Below are positions 35,691 through 55,247 of a stretch of DNA of 64,000 nt, piece by piece (within the stretch, counting starts at the first letter, position 1; each line of letters opens with the position of its first letter). Below the pieces are notes generated by a model, which was not told the origin of the DNA, made no database searches, and was given only the letters and a program-made list of their open reading frames with translations. The position numbers and the translations under genes are program-made. The DNA is taken from assembly GCA_023055425.1 (NCBI GenBank), contig JALGPY010000008.1, positions 7,078,501 through 7,142,500 of the forward strand, given 5' to 3'. This stretch comes from Linanthus parryae. Lineage: Eukaryota; Streptophyta; Magnoliopsida; Ericales; Polemoniaceae.

Positions 35691-36130
35691 TCTTTCGTTT
35701 GTCATCATCTTAGAACCCTAGCCCCTTATTACGTGCTTAGCACTAAAAATAAAACCTTCTTGGTATGTCTTGTGCATAACATGATGACTGCTTGTTTGCT
35801 TGCATGAATTATCTGTGTTGATGAATTATTCATCTATTATATGGGTATGTGGAAGGTTCGAGTGGTTAAATATTTGAATAACTGAAGCTTCGGGGACGAA
35901 GCTCTCTTTAAGGGGGGAAGACTGTAATACCCCGTAATTTGGTCAGGGGTAAATTGGTAATTTTGGAGGCAAAACATGAATCTTAAATTATTCGGAAAAG
36001 TTATTTATAATTTTGTGTGAATTTTAGAATGTGAAACGATAATTTTTCGTGTGTAGATTAGTATTGTCGCGTATGTGACCACCGCGTGAGATGATACACT
36101 TGATACACTATAACATACCTACCCCACTAC

Positions 36131-36175
<45 letters not shown>

Positions 36176-38930
36176 CATTATTAATTTATTTTTCTCACAC
36201 CCACTCTACTGTCACCCGTCACATCCCCTTTCCCCCCTCTTGCTTTGTCTTCACGCACAAGCAACCTCAGCCGCCCCAACTATCACCGCCTCCACCACCT
36301 TCTACAGCCTTCCATCACCGCCCTCAGCCACCTATTTAAACCCCTGAAACCCCCGCTGCCTTCCCCAGCAGCCACCCTCACACACCCACCACCAGAAACG
36401 CCACCATCTCCATCATCATCGTCGTCACTCTCACCACCACCATCACCTCAAGCTCCGGCAGAGACAACCCACCGCCATCACATTCGTCCTCTCTCTCTGT
36501 CCCCCTCTCTGCTTCGGTACCCAGCAGCAGCAGCAGTTCACCACCTCCACCATCAGTTCACCATCTCCACCACCGTGCACCACCATCGTCGGCAACGTCG
36601 CCACCATCACCACTTCGCATCTCACTCTGCCTCTCTTCCCTCTCTCTCTCACTCTCCACTTCTCTCTGTTTTGTGTGGAAAGCAGAGGCAGCAGCTGCAG
36701 CTGGCAGCAAACAGCCACCAGCCACCGCCGCCACTCTCGACGGGAACCACCAAGAGAGAAACCGCCAGAACTCTCTCTCTCTCCCCATCTGTTTCCCTCT
36801 CACTCCCCTCTCTGCTGCGACCCAGAAGAAGAAAGAAGAAGAAGAAGTTGCAGCAGCCTCAGGTTGAAACAGAGCCACCATCTTCGCCGGCGATCACCAT
36901 TGATTCCGGCAAAGAGTTCGGCCCAGAGAACACGGAGCAACCCAGCTAATTTCTTCCACCCAAACCAACTCCCTAAGGTCCGATCAGCACCCAGGAGGTC
37001 TTAGAGGCGCTTAGAATCCACCGGAAAGCCACCGTCGGCCACACCGCCGTGAGCACCGACGTCGTCTTCGACCCGGCTCAAATCTTCGCTGTTTCTTCTG
37101 TTTCTTCGACCAGGTGCACTCCTAGTCCCTCCTTAGTCTGATTGCTGAACTAAAACTCTCATTAGCATGCTTTGATTCATGTCCCGATTATTGAATTCGT
37201 AGTGTTCTTGTTAGGAGGGGTGAAAGTGTAGTTTTGGAAAAACTTAGGGGTGAAGATGTAGTTTAGGCAAAACTGTTTTATCTTGTTAGGGGGATGTTGT
37301 TGCCATTCTCATAAGTTGGGGGTTCCTCCTATTAACTAACAAATATGAATTTGTTTTGAGAATAAAATAAATTAGAATTTAGGGTTTATATTATTAATAA
37401 AAATGATTAGTATTGTAGAATTGTTTTCTTGGGAAAAATAAAAATAAAGCGTCAAGTTAGAAATATAACTTGTAACTAGTTATTTCCCCTATTTGTTGAT
37501 TAAGTATTTGCTAGGAGTTAAATGATTATTTAGTAGCATTTTAGAATTTAATGTTTCTAATAATTAATAATGTCTAAATTATTATTTCTTCTTCATAAAA
37601 TCTAATAAATAGCCATCTTGGACTATACTTGGTTGTATGCAAATAATATTAGCTATTTAAAATAATAAAGTGTTGGTTGATAATTTTGACTTTAGTAAAT
37701 TTGCAAGACTTGGGATATAGACTCTTAAATAATGATAATTTTATTAGAAAATCAAATAATTGGAGAAAATTAGGTGACTCCCAATGAGACTCGCTAGGCT
37801 TAGAGCAATACATGTTGTATACTTGCATAGTTGATTTGTAAATTGAATAAAGAAATTCAATTTGTAGGTGACGAATTTATCGACGAGGGCTACGTGTCTT
37901 TCTAAAGGATCATTACGTGCTATTTGTTGAGGATTAAGGTGAGTATACATGCCAAGCCTTGCGTGCCAAGCTTCCTTCGTGTCAAACGTGGATTTTTATG
38001 TTATGTCTCAAAATTGTGTTGTTTATTTGATACTTGTCGGTTTTGTTTATTTCTTGAAAATCTCACACGATAATTATTAATTCGTAATAACGTAAAGTGA
38101 AAAGAGTTGTGCGGGGAACGTCATTTGGATTATTATTGATTTGATTTGGTCGTCCATTCGACCCCTTATTATTTAGCCCGGTTGCCATTGCCCCGGGTTC
38201 GCTCCATGTACTCACCTCTCTGGCCGCAAGAAGTCTTAGGGGGGTGCCGGCACTTAAGGTCTTGGTAGCTTGTGATGGGATATATTGATGATGCGATTGG
38301 ATTTTCCCCGTTCAACTCAAGATTTAATATGGTTATTTCTGGTTTGGCGTTTTATTGATGAGAAATTGGATATTTATTATTAAATGAGGATATCAGAGTT
38401 GGATTATTGAAATTGAATTTGGATTTTCATATAAGGATGTTGGATATGAGTTAAATGCTGAGTTCTGGAAATCTCTGGAATTGGTTGGAACATGAGAATA
38501 TTTTATTACTCAATTATTCTTTACTTCCGCTTTACAAATGTTATTATTTACTATTTTTACTTAAATTATCATCTCCTCTGTGTTTGACATGCTTGGGTGT
38601 TACTCACTCAGTATTTGTTGCTGATTTTCAAACTGCGGTTCCTGTTTTCCTTCCCACCGCAGGTTTAGAGGCAGGAGACTTGGTGTAGCGGGGTACGAGA
38701 CTCACCTAGATGGATATCATCACGTTTTGATCTAGTTTGTTAGCTATGCCTAGTGTAGTGCTTTTGAGACGCATGTTTTGAGACTTGTGTAATGCTTAAG
38801 ACTTTTGTAATGTTTAATATAATAAATAATTCAGGATGTTATGCTTTTGATTTCCACCGTCACTTTTAGCAGCGCCCTCCTGGGCTTTCCGGTCCGGAAC
38901 GGGAAGCTTGGGAAACCGCGGGTTGTTGCA
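35686..38930 (+). repeat. 3' LTR of chromovirus B (3245 bp)
   Basis: Matches 27380-30621 throughout except for one additional TTA unit in the microsatellite (about 36130-36174). It includes the 237-bp extension 35686-35922 and ends TTGTTGCA next to ACCTC. Confidence 0.95.
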
Positions 38931-38935
38931 ACCTC

Positions 38936-39862
38936 CATTGTTGCCGGCCAAAGCTTCGGTCGAACACCACTCAAGCCCCGCAGCAGCACCCAGTCCACTT
39001 CTATGCTTCCAGACGACTCTTAGGGCTCGACCAACTCACTAGGAGCCTCAAACCAGGCTGGGAAAGCCATTAGAGCCGACCACCAAGGTCCAACTCCGGC
39101 GACTCCGACGTCGAGCTTCGACCCGACCCATTTCTTAGCAATTTCCGGCCATTTTTGGCCTAGGTACGTCCTATACCTTCTGATTAGTTGTTATATGTTG
39201 CTAAAATTGAAGTTTGATAGCTTGAATCATAGTAGGATTGAAGAAACTAAAGTTGTTGTAGAAGGGGGGTAAAAGTGTAGTTTATGAAAACTGTTAAAAC
39301 ATGACTTAGGGGTGCTGTTTGTAATTTCAGAAACTGTAGGGGCTGTTAGTATACTATATTAATCTTGTTTTGGTGGCTAGTTGAGGAATTTGTGGACTTT
39401 TAATACGAATGGGGGTTTATATGTCTTTTACTTAAACATGTCACTTTTCGCTAAAAATAAAAATAATAATTTCGGAATAAAAATAATTTCTAAAAATAAT
39501 AGTTTTCATTCTCGTTTTGGAAAAGTAAATTTGGGTATTAAAATAGCATGCGGTTTGTTCGCTAAAAATTATGTAAGAAATATTTTTAGTTAAACTTTAA
39601 ATAAATATTGTTAAAAAAATATTGTTAAAACACTTAGATGTTTAATACTTGTAAATTGGGTATTTTTCTAGGTTTTAAATATTGTTTTGTTGTGGTTAGT
39701 ATTTAGTAAAAGTTATCTCTTTAAAATTAAAGAGTTTTAAATATTGTTTAAATAATTATAGAAATAATAATATGTTTTTTTCATAAATAAATTAGTTTTG
39801 TTTTCACTTCTATATCAAGTCTTTTATAAAGTAATTCCTCTAATTAGTTAGGCACTTTTAGC

Positions 39863-39948
<86 letters not shown>

Positions 39949-41089
39949 GCAATAATAATAGTCGTTTAAATATAAACACGGGGTTTTATAATAGAAGATT
40001 ATAACGAAATAAAATGTTAGGAAAAGATTAGCTAGAGGGGTTGGGTAGTAATAAAAGAGAATATTAAGACGTGTAGTATTTTGTTGGATTATTTGTTAAC
40101 GTAAAAGTTACGGGTTGTAGGTGACGGTTTGTAGGCCCGAGACATTTCTAGAACGTGCTAGTGCTACGGAAGTAAGGTAAGTAACATGCCAAGCGTTGAG
40201 CCTAGCTTCCTTCGTGTCTTAATATGACTTTTATTTCTTGTCTCAAAATGCATTTTATTTGGTTATTCATTTACTTGTTTTATTTGAAGTTTCCTTCTAT
40301 TTCAAAGAAGTTTTTATTTGAAGTTGTCACATGATTAATAATAATTCGTAATTAACGTAAAGTGGAAAGAGTTGTGAGGGAGAAGCTTATTATTATTGTC
40401 GTGTTGACTTCGGTCACTCGACCAGAGATCAGATTTTATTTTAACCCGGTCGCAACCTGCCGGGTCGCTCCATGTACTCACCTCTCTGGCCGCAAGAAGT
40501 CTTAGGGGGCTGCCGGCAGTTAAGGTCATGGTTGCTAGTGATAGATTAGTAGTTCCTTCCCCGTATCAACAAAGCTAATAAAACAGTTCTGGTTGAGTTT
40601 TTGAAAGGAAAGAAGAAGATATTGAGGAATATAATCCCCGTTTGGAAGAGATATTAAGATAAGAAGAATTTTATAAGAGTTCCTACTTTACTGAATTCTT
40701 CCTTTACAAGTTTTATTCCTCCTGTTTTTTTGCAAATAATAAATTTAAGCTTCATCTTCTGTTTTACATGTTTGGGTGTTTCTTACTCAGTCTTTCGTAC
40801 TGACTTTTGAAAACTGCGGTTCCTGTTTCCTTCCCACCACAGGCTTAGAAGCAGGAGGCTATGGCGAAGCTGGGTACGGGACTCACGTGTAGTGTTAGGT
40901 TGCAAGCATGATGATGTATAGCTTTTGGAATCACTTATGTAACGTTTAGTGACTTTTAGACGTTTAATGTTGTATAATAAATAATTACTTTTGGAGTGTT
41001 ATGTTTTGATTCCCGCCGTTACGTTTAGCAGCGCCCTCCTGGGCTTTCCGGTCCGGAACGGAAGGCTTGGGAAACCACGGGCTGTTGTA
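38936..41089 (+). repeat. 3' LTR of chromovirus A, right fragment
   Basis: Continues LTR A exactly where 27379 left off (CATTGTTGCCGG, after the duplicated ACCTC at 38931-38935). It contains the (AAT)n tract at 39863-39946 and ends GCTGTTGTA. The CAGAT target repeat follows at 41090-41094. Confidence 0.93.
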
Positions 41090-41466
41090 CAGATGATGAC
41101 CCTGCATTCACACAAGCAGCAACAAGTGATGGATTCAACATCACTATGATAAATCAACCCCCAAGAAGTCCAGACCTGAACATCAACGACTTGGGGTTTT
41201 TTAGATTAATTCAGAGTCTGCAACAAGAGATGCAAACAGAGAGTGTTGAGGAGTTGATTAAGGCAGTGCAGATGGCATATGAAGTCCTCACACCAGAAAC
41301 ACTTGATGATGTGTTTCTTAGTCAACAACAATACATGGTTGAAATGATGAAGGTCAAGGGACACAACAAATATCAACAGCACATGGGTAAGCAACACCTC
41401 AGAGCAATAGGCATGTTGCCTAGAGATTTGGAAGTGGACAAGGAACTTGTGAAGGATTGTATTTAG
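41090..41466 (+). pseudogene. MLE transposase pseudogene, C-terminal part
   Basis: Resumes the transposase frame after the CAGAT duplication: DPAFTQAATSDGFNITMINQ, then PPRSPDLNINDLGFFRLIQ and a helical tail to the stop at 41464-41466. Counting one copy of the duplication, the second Asp (QQDNA) and the Asp of INDLGFF are 39 residues apart, the DD39D spacing of plant mariner transposases. This half has no stop of its own. Confidence 0.9.
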
Positions 41467-41557
41467 TATTTGTTTGAGAAGAATCAACAAATAGAAAATC
41501 CAATCCTTCTAGAAGCTTTGGGTTATGGTATTTAGACAGACAGGTAGTTGCCATTTT

Positions 41558-41752
41558 GATGTCTCAGATCAGTTAGAATGGTCATCACAGACATGTTTAG
41601 TAATCTTTTGATGTCTTATATTAGTTAGAATGATCATCACATACATGTTTAGTAATCTTTTGATGTCTCAGATCAGTTAGAATGATCATCACAGACATGT
41701 TTAGTGATCTTTTGATGTCTCAGATCAGTTAGAATGATCATCACAAACATGT
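41558..41752. repeat. 52-bp tandem repeat, about 3.7 copies, in the MLE right arm
   Basis: The unit starts GATGTCTCAGATCAGTTAGA. Copies start at 41558, 41610, 41662 and 41714, with a few substitutions each. Confidence 0.92.
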
Positions 41753-41949
41753 AATGCTTGCAAGTGATTAATAGAAGCAGTGTTATTAACATATGAATAA
41801 TGCTTGCTACATTATTGTTCTCATATCACTAAGAAAAGGCATTACAGAACTTGAATCACACAACTTGTAAACACACAAACACAAGCACGCTGTAACAAGA
41901 GTATAGTAGATCCAAGTTTCTCAATTGCTACATGATTGTTCATCAATAT

Positions 41950-42140
41950 CATCAATATCACAACATCAATATCACATCATCACATGATTCACAAAGGATT
42001 ATCACAATAAGACATGATTCACAGGGATCGGAGTATAACATCATCACATGATTCACAAAGGGTTATCACAATAAGACATGATTCACAGAGATCAGAGTAT
42101 CACAACATCACATGATCCACAAAGATCATACTATCACAGA
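41950..42140. repeat. Imperfect ~65-bp repeats, about 2.5 copies, in the MLE right arm
   Basis: CATCACATGATTCACAAAGG and ACAATAAGACATGATTCACA blocks alternate three times with small changes. Non-coding. Confidence 0.7.
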
Positions 42141-42155
42141 TCGGAAATAGAAGAG

Positions 42156-42482
42156 CTAGGGTTTAGATATACAACATCCCTTCAAACCAAGAAACATCCA
42201 CCTTTCAAACTTGGCCTCATCAGAGTCTCTTTCGTCATCTGAGGAATCAAAAATTCCACCGGACTCCTCATGTTTGCCATCATCATCTGGTGGCTGGGTC
42301 TCGTCGGAATCGAAGAGATCTGGCACATGCACACTGTTAGCCACCACTGAATCGCCGTGAGTCTCTTCAGGAACCAACGGATCACGAACCGGCAGAGCAC
42401 CGTCGGGGAAACCCCAATCGTTTGGTGGCTGGGTCTCGTCTGAATCAGGGGTTTCAGCCACGAATAAACCACCGGAATCCAT
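42156..42482 (-). CDS. Small acidic protein of unknown function in the MLE right arm
   Basis: 108 residues, very acidic, with two internal copies of DSDETQPP(N/D)D about 40 residues apart and a C-terminal DSSDDERDSDEAKFERW segment. The start ATG follows a CT-rich leader that begins near the right TIR, an arrangement like a promoter and 5' UTR. It is antisense to, and about 690 bp away from, the transposase remnant. I recognise no family. It may be a captured host gene fragment, an accessory MLE gene or chance. Confidence 0.35.
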   Translation of the reverse strand: MDSGGLFVAETPDSDETQPPNDWGFPDGALPVRDPLVPEETHGDSVVANSVHVPDLFDSDETQPPDDDGKHEESGGIFDSSDDERDSDEAKFERWMFLGLKGCCISKP

Positions 42483-42994
42483 GGCGATTCCATACTCCGA
42501 TTCTCTCCAACTCGGGAACCCAGGGGCCTTCGAATCGATCGGACATGGCCAAATCTAGAACACTCACAGTAGAGATCAAACCCCTGGTCTCAGATTGGTA
42601 GAAGGAGACAATAGACTTGGTGAAGAAGAGAGTGGGGATGAAACCCTAGAACCAGAGAGGTAGAGAGAGACAACAATTGGGGAAAAACATCAGACGGACG
42701 AGAGAGATAGAGAGAATGAGAGATGTTTTAGGGTTAGTGCCGTATTTGGGGGAATTGGGTTAGCAAGTTGATTTGGGCCTGATTAAATTAGGTTAGTTGC
42801 TAATCTAATTTAGTTAGGCCAAAATCTGAATGAGATGGTTAATTTGGCCCAAATCAGATTTAAATGTGTTTTTTTCAGTAGAGTTAAAACGGTCAATTAC
42901 ACGTAGCAAACTTTCCATTTTAAAAAAGATTGAACAATCGCGTGGGACGTCCCAATAAGAAAATTTTGAACTACCTGCTGAGACGGAGGGAGTA

Positions 42995-43190
42995 CATGCT
43001 AATAAATTCATAAACGATGGTATGAAAAAGAATTAGGGATTATCACAATCAAGGAAGTAATAGAATTAATATTTATGGAGAAGGCTAAACAAACATGCAT
43101 TATGATTCAAAACACTACAATATCCATCAATTTGATTCCCTAAACTCTGCAACCAAACTTGATTGAAATTAAATAGAATGCAATGTTGTA
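42995..43190. other. Intergenic spacer
   Basis: AT-rich, flanking the right TA of the MLE. No feature seen. Confidence 0.4.
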
Positions 43191-43709
43191 CTACATCTCT
43201 CTAAGCTCTGTGCTCCAGGTTTGCTCATATCGGTTTAGATGTCTTCAGTGGCCTAAAAGCAACCGAACTGGACTATGAACACCTCAAATGCTGTGACTAA
43301 TTTGATGATATTTATTTATAAATTAATGTTAAATATTTAATAATTAGGTTTTCTAATTATTAAAAATTAACTGAACTGTGAACACCTGCAATTGGTTGAG
43401 CTTAAGTTCACCGCATCTAATCCGACCCATGGTTAGCTCGTATTAATACAACAATTTACAATTTATCAAGTCTTGAGTCTGAATTGAGACTCAAACAAAG
43501 TAGTTATTGTTTGCATCTAATCCGTTGATATCAGGTCGCTTGTTCAATATATCCATTATAAGCACAAATTATCGAGTCTTGAGTCTGAGTTTGAGAGTCA
43601 GCCTTCGCTTTCTACATAGACTCAAACAACGACCAAAAGACTATTTCACAAAAAGCCAGCAAAATTATTACTAGTTAATATTTCAACAAAATTCTCTACG
43701 AAGAAACCA

Positions 43710-44144
43710 TTAATATTGCTGCCACAAATATATTCGATTGGAAGCAGAACCATTATAGTTGCGAAGATATAGTCCGTCTTCTCTCAACGACCACAAGCAG
43801 TCAAAAGTAGGCTCAGTTGCCTTCAAACATCCGTCCGGTGCATTGAAATGGTCCTTGTCAAACATGTAATAATTATCAGAAAGCAGCGCCGATACAAAAG
43901 AACAGGTGTAACTTTGTGTCTCCCCAGGAACTAAGGTGATGCTCCACACATATGGTTTCTCGGGCCCAACTCTCCCTTTTGGTGGGTTGTTGCCATCGGT
44001 TCCTAGGCAAGTGACAATGAACGAAACATTAACATAGTCTTTGATGGTCACCGTGCCTTTGGTAGTTGTTGCATCGGCCGGAAAATGTTCCAGTAACATT
44101 GTTGTGGCAACAATGACAAACATACAAGAATTTAGCCATTTCAT
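43710..44144 (-). CDS. S1-type self-incompatibility protein homologue (SPH), copy 1
   Basis: 144 residues in one exon, the usual size for the plant self-incompatibility S1 / S-protein homologue family of small secreted proteins. Residues 1-26 form a signal peptide (hydrophobic FVIVATTMLL). The mature part has four cysteines (VTCLGT, YTCSF, DGCLKA, FDCLW), the family's disulfide-forming number, and the C-terminal LREDGLYLRNYNG motif. NVS and NGS are possible N-glycosylation sites. A TATA-like TATATAAAG (minus strand, 44214-44222) lies about 70 nt before the ATG. In Papaver the family's founding member is the stigma S determinant; most homologues in other plants have unknown ligand or developmental roles. 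Self-incompatibility is not implied here. Confidence 0.9.
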   Translation of the reverse strand: MKWLNSCMFVIVATTMLLEHFPADATTTKGTVTIKDYVNVSFIVTCLGTDGNNPPKGRVGPEKPYVWSITLVPGETQSYTCSFVSALLSDNYYMFDKDHFNAPDGCLKATEPTFDCLWSLREDGLYLRNYNGSASNRIYLWQQY

Positions 44145-45030
44145 GGTTTGTGACTTTGTGTGTATTTGGTTTACACAGAACGTCTCTAGAGTGATTATTC
44201 AGGTTTTCGTGTTTGCTTTATATAGATAGTGTTTTTTCAAAATATTGACATTATTAAGTTAAGCGTTAATAATTACTCCATAAAATTAATAATAACTAGG
44301 ATTTGCATTAGTTAGCCTTTATTATACATTTAAACTCGGGAATTAATTTGATCCTGACTATTGTATTTATTAGGTCCTGACTAATTAGTCTTTATTATGC
44401 ATTTTGAGCTGGCTTAATTTCGTTAAAAATCATAAATTAATTTTTGAGCTTGCATTCGTTATATGGAAAACTAGAATATTGCCCGTTCCATTTGGACTAC
44501 TATAACTTACTCGGAGAAGTAATGATAAATTTTAAACTATATATTATTATTTTTTAAATTATGATTAATAAAAAATGATAAATTTGAAAGATTTATAGAA
44601 AAATGATAAATTTGATTAATATGCACTTTTTCTCATTCTCATCTAATCAATCTTTATCAATCGTCCAGTCAACCCTCCTCAGATTGTAGCATCTAAATTT
44701 GATCCAATGACTATTAAGATGGCCAACACAACAAAATGAATAGTAAGACACCTTCGTATATAGATTTCAATAGCTAATCGACGACAATTCGGAATTGAGT
44801 ATGTTTCTTACAATTAACTTTTGATCTAAATGTCTAATAGTACATTTTTTAGAAAGGTACATTCAAAAATCTTTTCAAATCAGATGAGTGAGTGAAATGC
44901 TTTTTTTTTTTTAATAGAGTGAAATGCTTATTACTTCACTATTATGCTCACTCTAGAATTAATATTTTTCCAATAGTTTCCTTCGTTGACGTCACATATA
45001 ATAACAGTAAACACGTAAGTAACTAGATTG

Positions 45031-45141
45031 AACTCAGCATCTAGGGTGGTAGCTCAAGTGGTAGAACGTTAAAAGCCCCTGCATGAGATTCGGGGTTTAA
45101 AACCGGTTGATAACAAAAAGAATTTCTCAAAAAAAAAAAAG
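45031..45141 (+). mobile_element. Short tRNA-derived SINE (111 bp) with 10-bp target duplication
   Basis: It has an A-box-like TAGCTCAAGTGG (45050-45061), a B-box-like GGTTTAAAACC (45094-45104) and an A-rich 3' tail ending in a run of A. It is flanked by AACTAGATTG at 45021-45030 and 45142-45151. The head resembles a tRNA gene, but the intervening part does not fold as a full tRNA. Long target duplication plus poly(A) indicates LINE-mediated retroposition. Confidence 0.85.
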
Positions 45142-45972
45142 AACTAGATTGTTCTCACGTTTTAGATGCAATTTCATTTATTTGGTTTCTAAAACCCTAG
45201 GTGTTTCAGTTGTTAATTTTTTTAAAACCGCCCATATTGGCTCAGGTGACTTCAGTGGCCTAAAACCAACTGAATTGGACCCATCTCTAATGTTGCGATT
45301 AAATTGACAAAATTTCTTCATAAATAAATATTACATTTTTTTTGTAATTATTTGTATTATATTTTTGGACATATATATATATATATATATATTTTGTTTT
45401 TACCCATGGTTGGGTACGGTTGGGTTTAGAAATTTTTATAATGTGTTATGGCTTCACCTTGAGTACTGTTGGCCTGGTCACTGGGGCTGGGACTTGAGGC
45501 ACTTGGGTTGAGCTCGAGTCCACCGAATCATATTCTTGACCCGTTTTGCTAATTAAATCACTGGTTAAAGTGATCCTCAAAAGTCAAACGAGAAGATCTT
45601 GTTGAAACAGATTAGGTAACTTTTATCTGCTACTAATTATATCCTCATCATCGCTGTCCTGTTGTATTCATCGGAGTAAGAACATGTCTCTATACCCCGA
45701 AGGATTGGGGAATCTCGACATTGCTGAAAAGAGCTTTAGTTTGCAAAACATTTCTTCTAAACAAATGTAGCATTAGCTATTGTTTGTTTATAATCCATCA
45801 ATATTAGGTAGATTTATCAAGTATTCATTCATTATAAGCAGATAAGTCTTGAGTTTGAGACTCACCCCGGGTTCTACATAGATTCAAACAATGACTAGAA
45901 TACTAGTTTACAAATAACCAGTAAAATATTTTTTATTTTTTATTTCTAACAAAGTTCACTATGGAGAAACCA

Positions 45973-46419
45973 TCATTGTGACCACGAATATCTTTTCACG
46001 AAACTAGTACCATTATAGGTGCGAAGATACAGTCCGTCTTCTCTCAACGTCCACAAGCAATCAAAATTAGCCTCGGTTGCCTTCAAACATCCGTCGGGTG
46101 CATTGAAATTCTCCTTATCAAACATGACGAAATTACCCAAAAGTAGCGGCGATACGAGATAGCACGTGTAACTTTGATTCTCTCTAGGAACTAGGGTGAT
46201 GCTCCAAACGTAAGGTTTTTCGGGCTCAACTGTCCCTTCTGGTGGGACACTGCCATCGGTTCCTAGGCAAGTGGCTGTGAAGGCAACATTAACCAAGCTT
46301 TTGATGGTCACCGTGCCTTGAGACAATGCATCGGCTATAGAATTTTCCACGGCCATTGTTATGTCAACGATGACTAACATTGCAACGATGACTAACATGA
46401 ATGAATTTAGCCATTTCAT
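45973..46419 (-). CDS. S1-type self-incompatibility protein homologue (SPH), copy 2
   Basis: 148 residues, clearly paralogous to copy 1 over its whole length: VTIK.LVNVAFTATCLGTDG, EKPYVWSITLVP, QSYTCYLVSPLL, FNAPDGCLKATEANFDCLW and LREDGLYLRTYNG. The signal peptide is longer through an internal near-duplication of the LVIVAM/MLVIVDI hydrophobic stretch. All four cysteines are kept. A TATA-like AATATAAAGC (46491-46500, minus strand) lies about 72 nt before the ATG, at the same spacing as in copy 1. Open frame, same orientation, on the duplicated block; probably functional, with sequence drift in the mature part. Confidence 0.9.
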   Translation of the reverse strand: MKWLNSFMLVIVAMLVIVDITMAVENSIADALSQGTVTIKSLVNVAFTATCLGTDGSVPPEGTVEPEKPYVWSITLVPRENQSYTCYLVSPLLLGNFVMFDKENFNAPDGCLKATEANFDCLWTLREDGLYLRTYNGTSFVKRYSWSQ

Positions 46420-46806
46420 GGTTTGTGATTTTATGTGGTTTTTGGTCTTTACAGAACGTCTCTGGAGTGTTTAATCGGGTTTTGGGTTGTGCTTTATATT
46501 GACATTGTTAGGTTAGGTGTTAATAATTACTCCGCAAAATTAATATAACTAGTATTTAAATAATAACTAATTAGTCTTTGTTATGGCATTTAAACTCTCA
46601 CAATTGATTAGATCATGATTTAATAACTATTCCATTTATTAGGTCCTGGTTAATTAGCTTTTATTATGCATTTGAGCTGGTCTTTAATCTTTATTATGCA
46701 TTTAAATTAGTAAATTGAATTTTTGAGCTGCCCTTATATACTAGTAGAAAATTTTTATAGCTAGTCCACGAGAATTCAGGATAGTAATTCGTTCTTTCTT
46801 GTAGGC

Positions 46807-47088
46807 GAAATTGCATCAATGGTACCCATGATTTGTTCTTGGGGCGGATTTGACACCCATAGTTTGATATTAAGCATTTGCGGTACGTCATTTTGTTGCA
46901 TCCCTAGTACCCGTGTTCACGTAATGTCCTAAAAAAAAAGGCACGTGCCACATACGTGATTGATTCCATCCATCAAAATAAACGCCTGCGAGCAATGGCT
47001 ACCCCGGATGCACAAAGTGAAACTATGGGTACTTCAGATGCTTGATATCAACTTATGGGGGCATTATATAAGGCCCCATTAATTTTAC
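46807..47088. mobile_element. MITE-like inverted-repeat element (~280 bp)
   Basis: The left part (GATATTAAGCATTTGCGGTA, TTGTTGCATCC) reappears inverted at the right (GATATCAAGCATCTGAAGTA, TTTGTGCATCC). The outer borders are imprecise and no target duplication was found. Non-coding. Confidence 0.5.
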
Positions 47089-47090
47089 TA

Positions 47091-47431
47091 TATCTCGGAG
47101 TCAAAACTCCAGGACTTATCCGACCAACTTAACAACACCCGAAAATAGTACCATGCTCATATTTATTACTCAAAAATATCAACAGCACTGATAAACAATA
47201 ATGAATGAATAGACTTGAAATTAACAACAGTTAAAATTGACTAATATACATTACAAGTGTGACGGTGGTAGAATCAAAACCTCTTGTGTCGCTCAAACGC
47301 AGTTACAAGAACAGATCAGAAGCTATATACTTTACAAATTACCGACTCACACAAACACATCCGTAAACTTTCTACTACTTACTCCATATTTATAGATACT
47401 TTACATATAGATAGGGATGAACTATCTCATT
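47091..47431. other. 3' flank of the MAPKKK gene
   Basis: AT-rich; probably includes the 3' UTR. No other feature seen. Confidence 0.4.

Positions 47432-55247
<7,816 letters not shown>

Larger units (their letters stand above)
27380..38930 (+). mobile_element. Chromovirus B (Tekay-like Ty3/gypsy), young insertion with extended LTRs
   Basis: Bounded by the target duplication ACCTC (27375-27379 and 38931-38935) inside the 3' LTR of A. The termini are TGTAATCTTTCG at the left and GGTTGTTGCA at the right. LTR copies are 3242 bp (27380-30621) and 3245 bp (35686-38930); the difference is one TTA unit, and I saw no other difference in the stretches compared. The ancestral LTR start TGTAATACCCCG, still preceded by its own polypurine tract, now sits 237 bp inside each LTR. 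Confidence 0.94.
43190..46700. repeat. Tandem segmental duplication (~2.25-kb offset) carrying the two SPH genes
   Basis: The block around 43230-43260 (CTTCAGTGGCCTAAAA) recurs at 45250-45266. Flanks after each gene (CTACATAGAYTCAAACAAYG) and before each gene (TTAATAATTACTCC) also match. The duplicated blocks are about 43190-44460 and 45220-46700; the DNA between them is unique and holds a SINE. Confidence 0.75.

Noticed and set aside
41146..41466. Independent 106-residue host gene
   Set aside because: It is the C-terminal half of the mariner transposase that starts before 18218.
45040..45110. Functional tRNA gene
   Set aside because: The A and B boxes are imperfect, the arms do not pair as a cloverleaf, and an A-tail with target duplication marks a SINE.
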